Assembly (NCBI RefSeq): GCF_020184175.1
Contig: NC_065533.1
Span: 51,126,351-51,190,350, forward strand
Length of the DNA stretch: 64,000 nucleotides
Direction of reading: 5' to 3'
Source of the DNA: Aphis gossypii
Lineage: Eukaryota; Arthropoda; Insecta; Hemiptera; Aphididae
Numbering within the stretch: position 1 is the stretch's first letter; each line of letters opens with the position of its first letter. The notes beneath the pieces are model-generated. The model did no database searches. It was not told the DNA's origin and saw nothing but the letters and a program-made list of their open reading frames with translations. A program made the translations under genes and the position numbers. Shown here piece by piece: positions 24,595 through 36,370 of this stretch.

Positions 24595-25133
24595 GTAGGG
24601 TTGGGATTTTTTTTAACTTGCGGGACACACAATTTTTAAAATTTAATATTGTAAAATGTCGTCATATTGACGTCCCGCTTTATTAAAAAGCGGGAATCGG
24701 AACACTAAAAAAAAAAAATTATAAATAAATAAGGTATCGAAAATAAAGTAAAATAACTATGAAAAATTATGAATATTCTTAAATTAATACAACTGATATA
24801 AATTTATAATAATATATAATATATTAATATATAAATAGGTAGGTAGTAATAATAGTCTATACGATAAGATTAAACTTAAACGATTGCCGAAGGTAGTTAT
24901 TTCCTATAATTTATAGACTATAATCTGTTTTAATGTTAGATGCTACAAATTTTTTTTGCTCCAAGTACTTGTAAAAAAATCGGGACTTTCTTGTCCCACT
25001 GGCTTGTAAAACGGGACACGGGACAACAATTAAAAAAATCGTGACATATGCGTCCCGCTAAAAATTTAAGCGGTATGGGACAAGTATATTAAAAATCAGA
25101 ATGTCCCGCCAAATCGGGACGTATCCCAACTAC
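24595..25133. mobile_element. MITE-like element with many GTCCCG words
   Basis: The ends are imperfect inverted repeats: GTAGGGTTGGGAT (from 24,595) and ATCCCAACTAC (ending 25,133). Internally CGGGAC or GTCCCG recurs about eight times in both orientations, including a hairpin CCCGCTTTATTAAAAAGCGGG region near 24,674-24,694. It has no coding capacity, and I could not define a target duplication, so the superfamily is left open. Confidence 0.5.
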
Positions 25134-26834
25134 AAACTCTTTTTTTTTGAATACGTCACTAGCTGTATTGAATATTTTATAATAAGCTAATAACTAATTT
25201 TTCATAGGTGAAAAGTAAAAAGTAAAAATCATATAATTTCTTATAAATTATCAGATTATTTTAACATACGGTATTGAACAAATTACAGATGTAAGTATGT
25301 ATTCGTATAGTAAATACTAAATAGTAATTACCTGTTTATATAGGCTATGTAGGAACCTTCAAATTATTTTAATTTGATTTTACAACATTTAAAATAATAT
25401 TATTATTATGTAAAGTAAATAGTAAATATAATTGTTCATAAATCATAATTCATAATAGTTTTAAGTTATATAATTATACACTGATAATTACTATTATTTG
25501 TTTATGGGAAATATATATTTTCTTCATTCCTAGTTGGCAAGTTATAGTTGATAATTATGTAACCATATACAAGTTATAATAGTTACTTTAATTACTAATT
25601 AGTCTAATTATAGGTATCTACTATCTAAATACAAGTTTTACATTATATAACAATTTATTAAGAGTAGGTACTTATAACTAGTGTTGTATCGTGCATATTG
25701 TATATAAACATAAACATTATTGATATTAAAACTATTAACTAGGTTAAATAAACGTACGTATGTGTAACAAAATTTAGTATTAAGACTTAGTCAGTAAGTT
25801 TAAGTAAATAGTTAAATATTCTTACTTTTTTAAAGATATTTATAGACAATTGAAATTTTCAATTTTTTTTTTTTTTTGAAATGTCAATAAAAATGTTTAG
25901 TTATATTTCTATTATAGTGACCAATTAATTATTATACAGCAGAGCGTTACTCACTTGACCGACCGCGTTTTTTTCTTGGTAATAATAAAATTACTAAGAA
26001 TTACAACATTTTAATTTTGATTCACCAAAACACCAATTACTAGATCTATTTTTTTTATTCTAATCGTCTCCATTCCAATTGTTGAAAATCAAAACATTTT
26101 TTTTTCTCAAAAGTTGATGACAGATAGAAAAAAACACATACAGCATTGTAAAATCAATACATTCATTGCTCCGCTGAGAATCTGAAATCTATTTGTATTA
26201 TGTAAATATATGTAATTTATAATACATATCACATAATATGTGCAATGTGCATTGTGCATACTATTTACATCACATACAGGCATTATACAATAAATTATAG
26301 TTATGAATTCATTATTAAGATGAATTGTATTTGATCGCCATCGATGCCAGCCGTCTGATGGAATACTTAGCAGCTTATTTGCAAGAATAGCGCAATGTAG
26401 CTGCGTATTTAATCCTGATTGTTCAGACAAAAAACAATCGACTTTAACTCATCTATAAAATATAATTTAAATCATATTAATATATTATTATTATAGGCTA
26501 TAGCAGATACGTACACCGTTAATGGCGTACGGTATGAATATTCATTGCTTAAATGCGTAATGTTAGATAGAATAGGTTTAAAATATATAATTTGAATGTT
26601 TAAAGATAAAATAAAATAATATTAAATATACCTATATTGCTATATAAATATATAATATAATATTTAATATATTATGATATAGGTACCTAGTATACCTACA
26701 TGACATTATCGGTATTTCTAAACGAAATAATGGAAAAAACGTAGATTCTTGCCCTCAGAAATATTGTCACAATTCAATTTTATAATAAGTATATTTATAC
26801 TGTAGAACCAAAATTGTGCGAGTTGTACTCAGAC
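25134..26834. other. Intergenic DNA, no gene supported
   Basis: AT-rich. A stretch at about 26,130-26,190 resembles 28,138-28,200 (both have a CATTGTAAAA-CCAATA-like word followed by CATTG and CTCTGCT or CTCCGCT). This suggests two copies of an old repeat. Confidence 0.45.
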
Positions 26835-26901
26835 TGCGTAAACGCGTTTTGTCTATGTCGTATGTGTGTAAGACGGAGACAATACACGCGGGTATGGACC
26901 T
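26835..26901. mobile_element. Solo end of the TTAA fold-back family
   Basis: The stretch TGTGTAAGACGGAGACAATA followed by a GCGGGTAT-like word matches the right end of the complete element at 57,869-58,309. It is directly joined to the fold-back element that begins at 26,902, and no left end is present. Confidence 0.5.
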
Positions 26902-27349
26902 CCACACCAACATTTATTTTCTTTGTCTATCTCCCACATATTATAGGAACAAAGATATTCCATATTTCCAGGATTACGACTCTCTGGTTTAGTTTATCGC
27001 AAAAGCAACTATTATATATTTTATAAAGAAGAATATTTCCTATTTGCATCGACCGAATACCTAGATTTTTAATATTAATATTTTTTAATAAGTTATATTA
27101 ATAGTTAAAAATAATCGAAATAATTTTAAATTAAAACATGTTTATATCTATAAAAAATGTAAGTATTAAAAATCCATACAGTAAACGAACAGGAAATTTT
27201 CTTCTTTAAAAATATATTATAGGTGCCTTGGCCCTAAGGCCTAAACAGAATCAGAGAGACAGAGAGTCGTAATCGTGGAAATATAAAACATCTTTGTTCT
27301 TATATTATGTAAGAGATAGACAGAGAAAACAAAATAAATGTTGGTGTGG
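26902..27349. mobile_element. Fold-back MITE, copy 1
   Basis: Arms of about 85-100 bp are inverted copies: 26,902-26,985 (starting CCACACCAACATTTATTTT, ending ATTACGACTCTCTGG) and 27,251-27,349 (the reverse complement, ending GTTGGTGTGG). The middle shares a long match with the second copy at 57,495-57,868, including AGTTAAAAATAATCGAAATA. It carries no coding capacity. Confidence 0.75.
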
Positions 27350-27692
27350 CGGCCTCTTAACAAAATTCACGTAGGTACTAATACTTATATTATCAATACT
27401 ACTCAAATGACTGTTAAAAATATGTGTAGCTTTCATCTAACGGAGTTTAAAATAGAATAAATGGATAACCCGTCAGAATATCTTTAACAACAAAAATACC
27501 TTTGAATATAACATCAATAATACTGGTTTTTATAGACTTAATGAATATATTACATTTGAAAATGATATTTTATACTTAATTTTAAATAATATTTAAAAAT
27601 TTGAAAAATTAGTTTTCAACTAGTTTTCTAGGTTAATATTATCTACATATTATAAATTATGCCATTAAAATAAAAATTGTATGGTCCATACC

Positions 27693-27780
27693 AGCAGTTT
27701 TCAACCTGTACGTAACGCCTCCCAAGGGTGTCGTTGTTTATTAAGGGAGCCGGGCCCCATCAATTATTTAATTTATTTTT
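27693..27780. mobile_element. Possible one-ended hAT-like fragment
   Basis: CAGCAGTTTTCAACCTG resembles the left terminus of hAT elements (CAG-N-GGTTCTCAACC type) and is followed by GC-richer sequence. No matching right end was found nearby, so this is probably a truncated copy. Confidence 0.3.
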
Positions 27781-29659
27781 ATACGAAACCTCAAAAAAAA
27801 AAAAAAATGATTCTTATTAGTTTTTATTATTAATTACATGTTTATTTCGTCATTAAATAATACAGTATACTTTACAGTAAATATAGTACAATAATACTTT
27901 ACCGTCTGTGTACACCATAATTTGTCAAAATAAATGCTTCAATTTAAAATTTCAGAGTTGATTTCCAATGCCAAATTTAATATTCATTCTTGATTCATTA
28001 CACAGGTCAAAAGTTTTCAAAAAAATCGGGAAAATTTACAAAAAAGTAATGGAAAATCTTCCCTCAGTTTAAAATTTATCTAATCATGTTTTTGACTATG
28101 TATCACGGACATGGATTACAGATACAGATAAAAAAAACACACACACACATCATTGTAAAACCAATATAAACATTGATCACTCTGCTCAAAATCTAATGTA
28201 ATATTAATATACCCAGAACAATTATAAAAAATATTTTCTAATCCTTTTGATTACATTATATAATAGGAATTAATCTTTAAAATGTATAAAGAAGTCAAAT
28301 AGACTTCAAAAATATTTGAAAGCAATAAAAATTACTTCATACAACATTTATAAAATCTACAAGATAAATCTACACCTAAAATAAATTTACATTTTAATAT
28401 GTAGCTTTAGAAATTATATGAACTTAATTATCTAATTATTTAGTAAGCTTTAAAATATAATAATAATTAATCATTTTATATAGATACATGCAATACTAAT
28501 TTATGACGGAAACAATTAGAATTTATTTTGTTATGTAAAATGTTATACTTAAAAAAAAACTTATGATTTTGAATTAATAGTTCAGTCATCTATTTTGATA
28601 AAAGATTAAAATATGAACAACTGATATGTATAAATTAAAATGTTGTAATAACATGTTGTATTGATAATTTTTTTATATTATATTTGCTATTTTATATTCC
28701 GAATAATTCATATAAATATAATTTGTTAATTGTTTTAATTACTAATTGACCTGGACACAGTATTTTGTTTATAATAATTAAAAAATATGTATATTTAAGA
28801 TTAACTTATTAAGTTGAAAATTCTCACTTTTATTCATACAATTAATTGTAATAGCAATTACCCAAATTTTGTATAGGATAACTTATTTAAAGGTAACACA
28901 TTATAATAAAATAACATTTATTTATATTATACACGATTTATTATTGTTCACAAGACAAAAAAAACATCATACACATTTACATTTGGTTGAAATAATATTG
29001 GTTGTATATATATATATTATATATATATATTTAAGATTAATTATTATAATTAATCGTCAATATATTTCTATTACATTATAAAAACCCTTAAACGCGAATC
29101 AATCGTTATGTTATACATATTCTTATCGTGATTTATTTATATATATACATTGATAATAATAATAATCAAATTAATTATATCTAAATGCGGACGAAAAATC
29201 TTAATTGTAAAAAATGTAATTATTTTTTAAACCATTTCAAGTAATAATATATACACACACAATATATTGTTGTAGTCACAATAGTGTAATAATAATTAAT
29301 ATAATGTATAATCAATATTGATAGAATAGTAATAATAATATTAAGTAATAATAGTAGTCAAAAATTGTCCGCGTCTATAAAAATTCTAAAAATGAATTTC
29401 TTTCAATTATAATAATTGTCACTGTATTTACAAGATAATATTAATAATAATAATAATATAATAATAATAATAATAATAATAATGATAAAATAAAAATAAA
29501 ACAATCAATAAAATTCGCCGATTTTTGCGTATACTTATTAAGCGATGTAAATATTTTGATATTAACATTGTTTGTTTTATACTGTGTATGTTTGGTGTGC
29601 ACATGAACAAAAAATGACAAGACATTTTAAGTATTATGTGTATTGATTGGCAGTGTTAT
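27781..29659. other. Intergenic DNA and 3' region of Chip
   Basis: AT-rich with microsatellites: TA-rich around 29,006-29,032 and an AAT run around 29,441-29,484. The - strand AATAAA at 29,132-29,137 is a candidate poly(A) signal for Chip, about 520 bases past its stop. No other gene is seen. Confidence 0.5.
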
Positions 29660-30478
29660 TTACAATCCCATGTGTTGTTGTTGTTGGGAAGCGGCAGATG
29701 CTGGAGACTTTTTATCTCCACCGCCAGATGATATAGAATCACCGACGCTATTTGGACCACCATTGCTTCCAGGGTTACCGTTACCTCCAATAGATGATCC
29801 ACCTCCGGCTCCAGGATTACTTCCTGGATTTTGTTGCTGTTGCCCACCACCACTATTTTGTCCAGATTGGCCACCATTTGGAGGTCCCCCACCACTGCCA
29901 CCACCACTAGGTGGTCCAGTGACCCAAGAGTTTTGTTGTTGTTGCTGAAGGCCATTGGGATTATTTGAAGATGACGACTGAGAAACTACACCTCCACCAC
30001 CACCACCACCAGTTGGCGTGCCTGGAGCGCTGCCATCTGCTCCAGATCCAGGTGGTGGAAATAGAGAATCGCTACCCATAAGACCTCCTGGTCCCATTTG
30101 TCCTCCAGGTCCACCAACATTCATCGGTCCTCCAGGTCCCATCGGTCCTCCTCCGCCACTAACTGATCCCATACCACCAGGTCCACCTCCACTACCTGGT
30201 CCCATACCGCCAGGTCCGCCTCCGCCACCACCTATATGCTGTTGAAGATCATTGCCTCCAGCTGATCCTACAGATCCTGGACCACCAGGACCAACACCCA
30301 TTACTGAAACCGCAGCTGAGTTAGCAGCTGCAGCTGCCGCTGCAGCGGCGGCGGCGGCGGCAGCAGCTGCTGCAGCAGCATCATACTGGGTGTTTTCCAG
30401 TCGCGTGATCAAACGTTCATCTTCGTCCCCAAATTCACCGCCCATCAGCGATGGTTCTCCAACAACCATCACGTCCTG
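29660..30478 (-). CDS. Chi: Chip exon 9 (LIM-interaction domain and Gly-rich tail)
   Basis: Begins with the LIM-interaction domain, then immediately about 18 alanines (about 30,315-30,375), then Gly/Pro/Ser/Gln-rich sequence ending HMGL and TAA at 29,660-29,662. The acceptor is a tandem AAG-CAG, so the first Gln may be included or skipped. Confidence 0.93.
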   Translation of the reverse strand, partial: QDVMVVGEPSLMGGEFGDEDERLITRLENTQYDAAAAAAAAAAAAAAAAAAANSAAVSVMGVGPGGPGSVGSAGGNDLQQHIGGGGGGPGGMGPGSGGGPGGMGSVSGGGGPMGPGGPMNVGGPGGQMGPGGLMGSDSLFPPPGSGADGSAPGTPTGGGGGGGVVSQSSSSNNPNGLQQQQQNSWVTGPPSGGGSGGGPPNGGQSGQNSGGGQQQQNPGSNPGAGGGSSIGGNGNPGSNGGPNSVGDSISSGGGDKKSPASAASQQQQHMGL

Positions 30479-33400
30479 CTTAGTACAAATACAATAATAA
30501 ATACAAATAAATATATAATTCAACATTAAATTAATTATTAGAACACGATTACACACGTCATGTTTGTTGTTATATACCGTAACCATACCTGTGATGCTAG
30601 GTTGAACCCTGCGCCACCAGCTCCACCGCCCCCACCACCACCACCATTTGGTCCAGGGCTCCGTTTCTTCGAAGCAGCAGTCGGCCCGCCACCGGGTCCG
30701 CCACCAGGTCCACCACCACCAAGTGTAGTAGGAGGACCTCCGCCAGCTCCAGAGTTACTACCCTTGCGCTTGCGCCTTTTATTGGCCGGTCTCTGCGATT
30801 CTATTAAGTACACAGAAAACATGTATATGTAATAATTTTTATCTCACAAAATCTGCAATACATGTTACTGAATGTGTTTATATGCTACAATATTATTATC
30901 TTAATGTTAATATTACCTGGTGGTGCAACCATACGTTGCCACTTTTGAAATAAAGTAGTCTTCAGACAATCTCTAGGACTGAGTGCATAAGCTTTGTGCC
31001 TGGACATCAATTCTTGCATGGGTTCCAATATGACACATAACTATTGGAAAATATTTAATAAATTTAAAAAATTTAAACTAATATAACTAAAGCTAAATAT
31101 AATAAAAAATAGCAAATGTTCATTAAAAAGAAAAGTAATGGTGAATTTTTATAGAAAAACTTAAATAGTTTCTACCTGAAATGGTATGTCACTGATTAGG
31201 CTTAATGTAAATTAATGTTAAAGCATCTTCTTTTAAAAAAGTATAATTTTATTACTATAATTAAATTGGATATAAAAAAAACATGTTAGTTATTTGGTTT
31301 CTATATCTATTGCACTATATCATATTAATCATCAACATTGCAAGTTGCCTATAATTTAAAACTAAATAAATAAAGTTTTGTGTTTTATAATTCTTATTTC
31401 CTGGAAGGTAGAAATTGCTACTCCATTGTGATAACTAGTGAGTTAAGGAGGAATAATAATATTAAAAATTAGCACCTAGTTGTCCAATACTTACTCTTAG
31501 ATAATTAAGCGTTGAGTTTGTAATGCCCTGTCGCGTGATATTTTTTGCTACTTGTTGGTGAACAATTTCAGCATTAGGTGGTGGGGGTCCACCTGGTGGC
31601 CCTCCATCACCACCACCTCCAGGACCTCCTTGCTGCATCATAACAACAGCTGCAACAGCTGCGGCTGCAGATGATCTTGGAACCAATTCCCTGTGTTGTC
31701 TGACTGCTAAATGCCACGTCCGAATACGCATCATATCATCATATGTAAATTCTAAGGTTAATCTACCCTCAGTGCACACCCTGGTATATACAGGCGGTGA
31801 TGGAGGTCCTCCGGCACCACCCATCGGTCCACCGCCACCAAGCACTGTGAAAAAATTAAAAATTTACTTATTATATGCCTACATAAAATTATGAACTATA
31901 TTAAAACAGATATTATGTAACTACTTTATTTTCAAATTCAATAGAAATAATAACAAGCCACATGGTGTCTATTGAGTATAAAATACTACAAAATGGAATA
32001 TATTTAATAGCCTGGTATCAAATAGAACTAGGATATTTTTATTTGTTCCTGGGACAAACAGACTTCTTAAAAAATACACCAAGAATAGTAAAAAACAACG
32101 TTTTTCATTAGTTTGATGACCATATTAACACATTTTTTTGTTTTTATTATCTATTTATATAATTTTTTTTTTTTTATTTTAGTATAATATGTATAATTAA
32201 TATTATAACTCAGCTTCGAAATTTTAAATCAATAAATAAATAACAATAGTTATAACCTATAATGATAAAATAAAACTGACCCATCATTTATATGATAATA
32301 ACTTTTCCCAATTTTTAATTTTTTTAACTCGAATCGAAAAACTAGCTTGTATTTTATTCTTTTAATAAGAAGTACAACATAATATTGACATAACTTGCAA
32401 TTATTTGCTTGATTTCTACACAAGCCTCATTAAATAATTGTAATGTAAAAAATTATATTTATTGTAACATACATTTGGTTATGTAAATCATTAAAACAAT
32501 TTAAATGTATTTACCTGATTGCTGTGATGACGGAGGACCCTGAGCCACCAAAGATTTCTGCATTCCAATACCACCGTTTAGTGATGTAGGAGGTCCTCCT
32601 CCGACACTACCTGGACCACCAGGTCCTGGCGACTGAGGAATGGAAGACGGTGGCCCACTACCTGGACTTGATGTCAAATGCGTGGTCACCATGGTACAGT
32701 GATCACAGTCTAGAGTAAGGCTGGTATTGTGAAAAGATTCTTTAGTGGCATTAGCTCTCAAATGATAATATAGATCAGTAACTCCGCCCTCAAATATTGA
32801 CCTAAAGTATCTAGGAATCAGGGTTCGTCCGATGGCTGTTCAATGTTGGTTAAATGTGTCAAAATATAAATAAACGCAATTAGTATTGTACTAAATAGAA
32901 TCTTGAAAAGTGATTATTATACTTACAGTAGCGCTTGGGACCATCTTCTAAGCAAAACGTAAGTGTCAATGTGGCATCATCTTCGAAAAATTCAGTGGCA
33001 AACTGGTCCCACCATACATTGTCACTGTCCTATAATCAAACAAATAGATTATATAAGTAAAATCCATATAAATATGTGTATTTTAATTTAATCATATTTT
33101 TCATAAAAATCATAAAGTGCCTAAGTCAAAATAAAATTTTTTTATAATTCTAGAGTTAATATCGGCCATGTTACCTCATTACGATTTTGCAGCCTCTTAT
33201 TTAATTCAAATATTCGATAATCAGGCTGCACATGATGTGCATGTGGTGGATGTGGGTGTGGAGGTGGTGGAGGTCCATGTGGACCACCATGATGCGGAGG
33301 GCCATGCGGATGATGTGGTGGCCCATGAGGTGGAACTCCTGCGCCCCCATGTGGGTGAAGAGGAACGCCACCTCCATGGTGTGGTGGTCCGCCACCACCA

Positions 33401-36370
33401 TGTGGGTGAGGTGGTCCACCATGGGGCCCACTTCCAGGTGGGCCACCATGGTGTGGAGGACCTCCGTGATGTCCCGGGGGTCCACCACCACCGTGATGAG
33501 GAGGACCACCAGGTGGTCCTCCGTGATGTCCTGAAGGACCACTGTGATGCACTCCACCCCCTAAATGTCCTGGAGGTCCCCCATGAGGACCTCCTAACAC
33601 ACTACCACCATGATGTCCTGGTGGTCCACCACCATGATGACCAGGTGGTCCACCACCATATCCTCCTGGTCCACCATACCCTCGCCGACCTCCACCACCA
33701 CCACCAGGTCCACTGGGTCCTCCAACCATTGATGATGGAAAACACCTGAATACAAAAAAAATTATTAAATTATTATAAATTATACAACAGAATTATACAT
33801 ATAATTAAATATTGTGTTAGAAATTAATTATCTTTAAGTAATGATTAACTTACGAAGGATGGTCAACCATCATGCGACCGCCAGGACCAGAGTCCCCAGC
33901 ATTCATCATTCCTCCGCCCGCTCCACCACCACCGTGATGATTCATCATTTGTTGTTGCTGACTAAACGGTGAACCTGGAGGCATGGGACCACCACCACTA
34001 CCCCCATAAAATTGCTGACCGCCAAATGGTGATTGTTGCGGGGGCGGAGGACCAGATCCGGGTCTATTGCTTCCGGGGCCACCACTGCCGAATCCTCCAC
34101 CACCAGAACTGACTGAAGATGGAGATCCAAATGGCATCTGTGCTCCACCACCACCACCATTAAATGGTCCACCGCCACCTCCGTGCTGGCTATTTGGAGT
34201 GCCCGGTCCACCACCATAAGGTACAGGGGTTGAAGAACCACCGCCTCCAGGTGTTGATGGGCTGTAGTGTTGCTGTTGTTGGTGTTGTGGAGTACTATTA
34301 CCACCGCCACCGCCTCCATAAGGGCCACCTCCTGGTGCGGGCGAACCTTGTTGCTGATGGAACAATGACGGAGACTGGTGACCTTGTTGTTGATGATGTT
34401 GCTGGTATGGACCACCACCTCCAGGTCCTCCAGGGCCACCCCCATAACCCATGCCGAATGGATCTCCTGGACCACTGCCTGGTCCTCCTGGACCGCCACC
34501 AGTTTTCCATGATGAAGCAGCTGCCGCTGCAGCAGCAGCAGCAGCAGCGGCTGCGGCTGCTGCTGAACCTCCAGGTCCTCCAGGTACACCGCCGCCACCT
34601 ATACCATCATCTACTAAAGTTGCAGCTAAAGCTACAGCTGAACCACCACCACCTCCTGTATTACCGGCTCCACCAACACTTCCACCTCCAGCTCCTCCAC
34701 CTCGTCTACTGCATCCAGCTAAAATAAAGCAACAAGAAAAATTATCATAATTATATAGGTATTTGGAATATTTATAATTTTATCACATCATGTTTATGCT
34801 TTTATTAAAAGGTTACAACTAACAAAATTGTTGGCAAGTTAAAAATAATTTTGTACCGGTGATTATATTCTGAACATATTATACCTTTATTAATCATTTC
34901 TTACATATGTAGTAGTAAATTAGGAATTTGACTTAGAATTATTATACTTCAATCTTTAATAAATCTTTTATAGATGTTTATCTACCATAAATTCAGTGTC
35001 TTAATTTTTATATTCATGTATGAGGGAAATAAAATTAATTGAATTACCTATTAGAATGATAAAAATTACAAATGATATACTTAATACAACAGTACTCAAA
35101 GGTATTTTTTCTTATAAATTAATATTTAATCAATATAATGCATCTAGGCATAAATTTACATCAAATTATTTTTTGAATGGTACAACATTTTTCAATCGCA
35201 ATATTGTACTAAAATTTTGAGTTTCCTACTGTGATTTGGTTTCATACTGACTGAATTTTATTTTCATTTCTATAAATTAAAATTATTAATGCCTAACTAA
35301 TATTTAATATATCACAGTAGTAGGTTGTCCTGTTTCTATACATACATAATATTAATACCACATTGCATGAACACAAATGTATTAATGAAATATTTAATAA
35401 ATCAATATAGCAATCAAATGTTAATTTAAACATTATTTAATGGCCTATAATTGGTCCAATACTTTAATACATTTTTTATACAAGCCATAGCATAATAATT
35501 AACCCTAGACCACACACATCATGGTCAAAAAGACAGGGCTTTTAAAATTTTGTTCATTGTTTCAAAAATATGAAATATTAATCTAACCTTTTAATTACAT
35601 TCTAATTAGGTGATAAACTAAAATTAGATACAACTCCCAATTCAATACACAATTTGATATCTGTACTATAGAAGGGTTCAAAGTTCATAATCTATTGAAA
35701 AAACTGTCTAAAAGACTGTGTGCATGGTATACTGTGATGTAACCTTATATGTAATAACATTTATATGAAAGTTTAATTTATTTATGTTAAGTATCAATAC
35801 AAGCATTTGACAATTTTTATTTATTTAAGAGCAATAAGATAATGATTATTTCAATTTATCGAGTTTTAATTAATATGTTTCAATACACGGTCAAAAAGAC
35901 CGTGTGCATATTATAATCTAGGGTTAATATTATACCTAATACCTTATAATTTTAATTTTTAATAATTTTAACTTTATAACTTTTAAAATAAAATGTTAAA
36001 ATATAAAAAATATATTGTTATTAAAGATGTTTACTGGTTAGGTACCAACAAATATACTAATATGAGTAGTGCTGTAGCGCAATTCTCATTGGTCATTACC
36101 AATATCACATCCATAACAGAGTTACTATTTCTATTTACCAATTGTTTGGGTTACGTGTACAGATATAAAATATATTGAATTTATCTCATAAATGTATTTG
36201 TCTATATTTTGACGGTAGTATTGGTTATTAACCACCTAATTACATTTGTCATTAATAATCCTACCGTAGACATATAAATAAATGTAGATACTCTAGAGTC
36301 TAGAAAATGAATACCAAGTATAATTATACTTACACTTTTTACTACGTTGGCCTCCTCGTCCCTGCCTCAT
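29660..36370 (-). CDS. Chi: LIM-domain-binding protein Chip/Ldb, 9 coding exons
   Basis: Proposed join on the - strand: 36370-36334, 34718-33854, 33745-33175, 33029-32927, 32835-32515, 31844-31495, 31040-30917, 30800-30589, 30478-29660. This totals 3,402 nt and 1,133 residues, all in phase. The dimerisation domain starts at PDYRIFELNKRLQNRNE (about residue 474) and continues with WWDQFATEFFEDD, FCLEDGPKRY, IGRTLIPRYFRSIFEGG and VCTEGRLTLEF. The conserved segment before the NLS reads LEPMQELMSRHK and SPRDCLKTTLFQKWQRM. Then come the NLS KRRKRK and the LIM-interaction domain (DVMVVGEPSLMGGEF, RLITRLENTQYDA, about 863-895). Chip bridges LIM-homeodomain factors, LMO proteins and SSDP in nuclear complexes and supports enhancer-promoter contact. 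Fly Chip is about 577 residues; here Gly/Pro/His/Ala tracts double the length. Confidence 0.96.
30589..30800 (-). CDS. Chi: Chip exon 8 (nuclear localisation signal)
   Basis: ESQRPANKRRKRKGSNSG followed by Gly/Pro-rich sequence and GFNLASQ, where the family has a similar L-SSQ just before the LIM-interaction domain. Donor GTATGG. Confidence 0.9.
30917..31040 (-). CDS. Chi: Chip exon 7 (conserved C-terminal part of the dimerisation region)
   Basis: LCVILEPMQELMSRHKAYAL, SPRDCLKTTLFQKWQRMVAP. This corresponds to the Ldb1/Chip conserved segment linked to SSDP binding. It contains no low-complexity insert. Confidence 0.94.
31495..31844 (-). CDS. Chi: Chip exon 6 (dimerisation domain with two inserts)
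   Basis: After a Gly/Pro-rich lead it resumes with VYTRVCTEGRLTLEFTYDDM, RIRTWHLAVRQHRELVPRS. An Ala/Gly/Pro insert of about 35 residues follows, then KNITRQGITNSTLNYLR. The insert replaces the usual short AMHAQDP-type segment. Confidence 0.92.
32515..32835 (-). CDS. Chi: Chip exon 5 (dimerisation domain plus insert)
   Basis: IGRTLIPRYFRSIFEGG, VTDLYYHL, KESFHNTSLTLDCDHCTMVT, then a Ser/Pro/Gly insert that starts where the family normally continues with a few residues into the next strand. It ends at TCAG before GTAAAT. Confidence 0.92.
32927..33029 (-). CDS. Chi: Chip exon 4 (dimerisation domain)
   Basis: DSDNVWWDQFATEFFEDDA to CLEDGPKRY, nearly identical to the Ldb family core. It ends with one base of a Ser codon before GTAAGT. 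The family usually has Thr at this junction (KRYT). Confidence 0.93.
33175..33745 (-). CDS. Chi: Chip exon 3 (His/Gly/Pro repeats, then start of dimerisation domain)
   Basis: After CFPSSMVGGPSG it carries many PPHHGG/PPGHHGG-like units, then the conserved PDYRIFELNKRLQNRNE at the exon end, before GTAACA. The join to DSDNVWWDQF in exon 4 recreates the family sequence. Confidence 0.92.
33854..34718 (-). CDS. Chi: Chip exon 2 (low-complexity N-terminal region)
   Basis: Encodes about 289 residues dominated by Gly, Pro, Gln and Ser, with a run of about 15 alanines near 34,515-34,562. No conserved domain is present. It is bounded by acceptor TTTTAG and donor GTAAGT. Apparent frames on both strands here come from GGN/CCN repetition. 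Confidence 0.85.
35503..35923. mobile_element. piggyBac-like MITE in Chip intron 1
   Basis: Both ends carry CCCTAGA inverted repeats, flanked directly by TTAA (35,499-35,502 and 35,924-35,927), the target and terminus of piggyBac-type elements. Subterminal words related to GGTCAAAAAGACCGTGTGC occur near both ends, with a diverged one (GTCTAAAAGACTGTGTGC) near 35,706. No transposase is present. Confidence 0.75.
36334..36370 (-). CDS. Chi: Chip exon 1 (start codon)
   Basis: ATG AGG CAG GGA CGA encodes MRQGRGGQRSKK plus one base before GTAAGT. The next exon completes a Ser codon. The short basic N-terminus is not a conserved family feature, so the start is chosen from phase and position only. 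Confidence 0.7.

Noticed and set aside
26107..26430. 107-codon - strand frame
   Set aside because: The first third looks mildly protein-like, but the rest is AT-repeat translation, and the region resembles 28,138-28,200, so it is most likely a repeat.
33142..33749. Long open frames on the + strand opposite Chip exon 3 (up to 193 codons), and similar ones near 29,643-29,948, 30,018-30,497 and 34,164-34,750
   Set aside because: They are antisense shadows of GGN/CAY codon repeats in Chip. They lack any conserved motif, and the - strand frame carries the family signature.
35020..36178. Two frames of 61-66 codons in Chip intron 1
   Set aside because: A/T-rich codons only, inside an intron that also contains a MITE. 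No support for genes.
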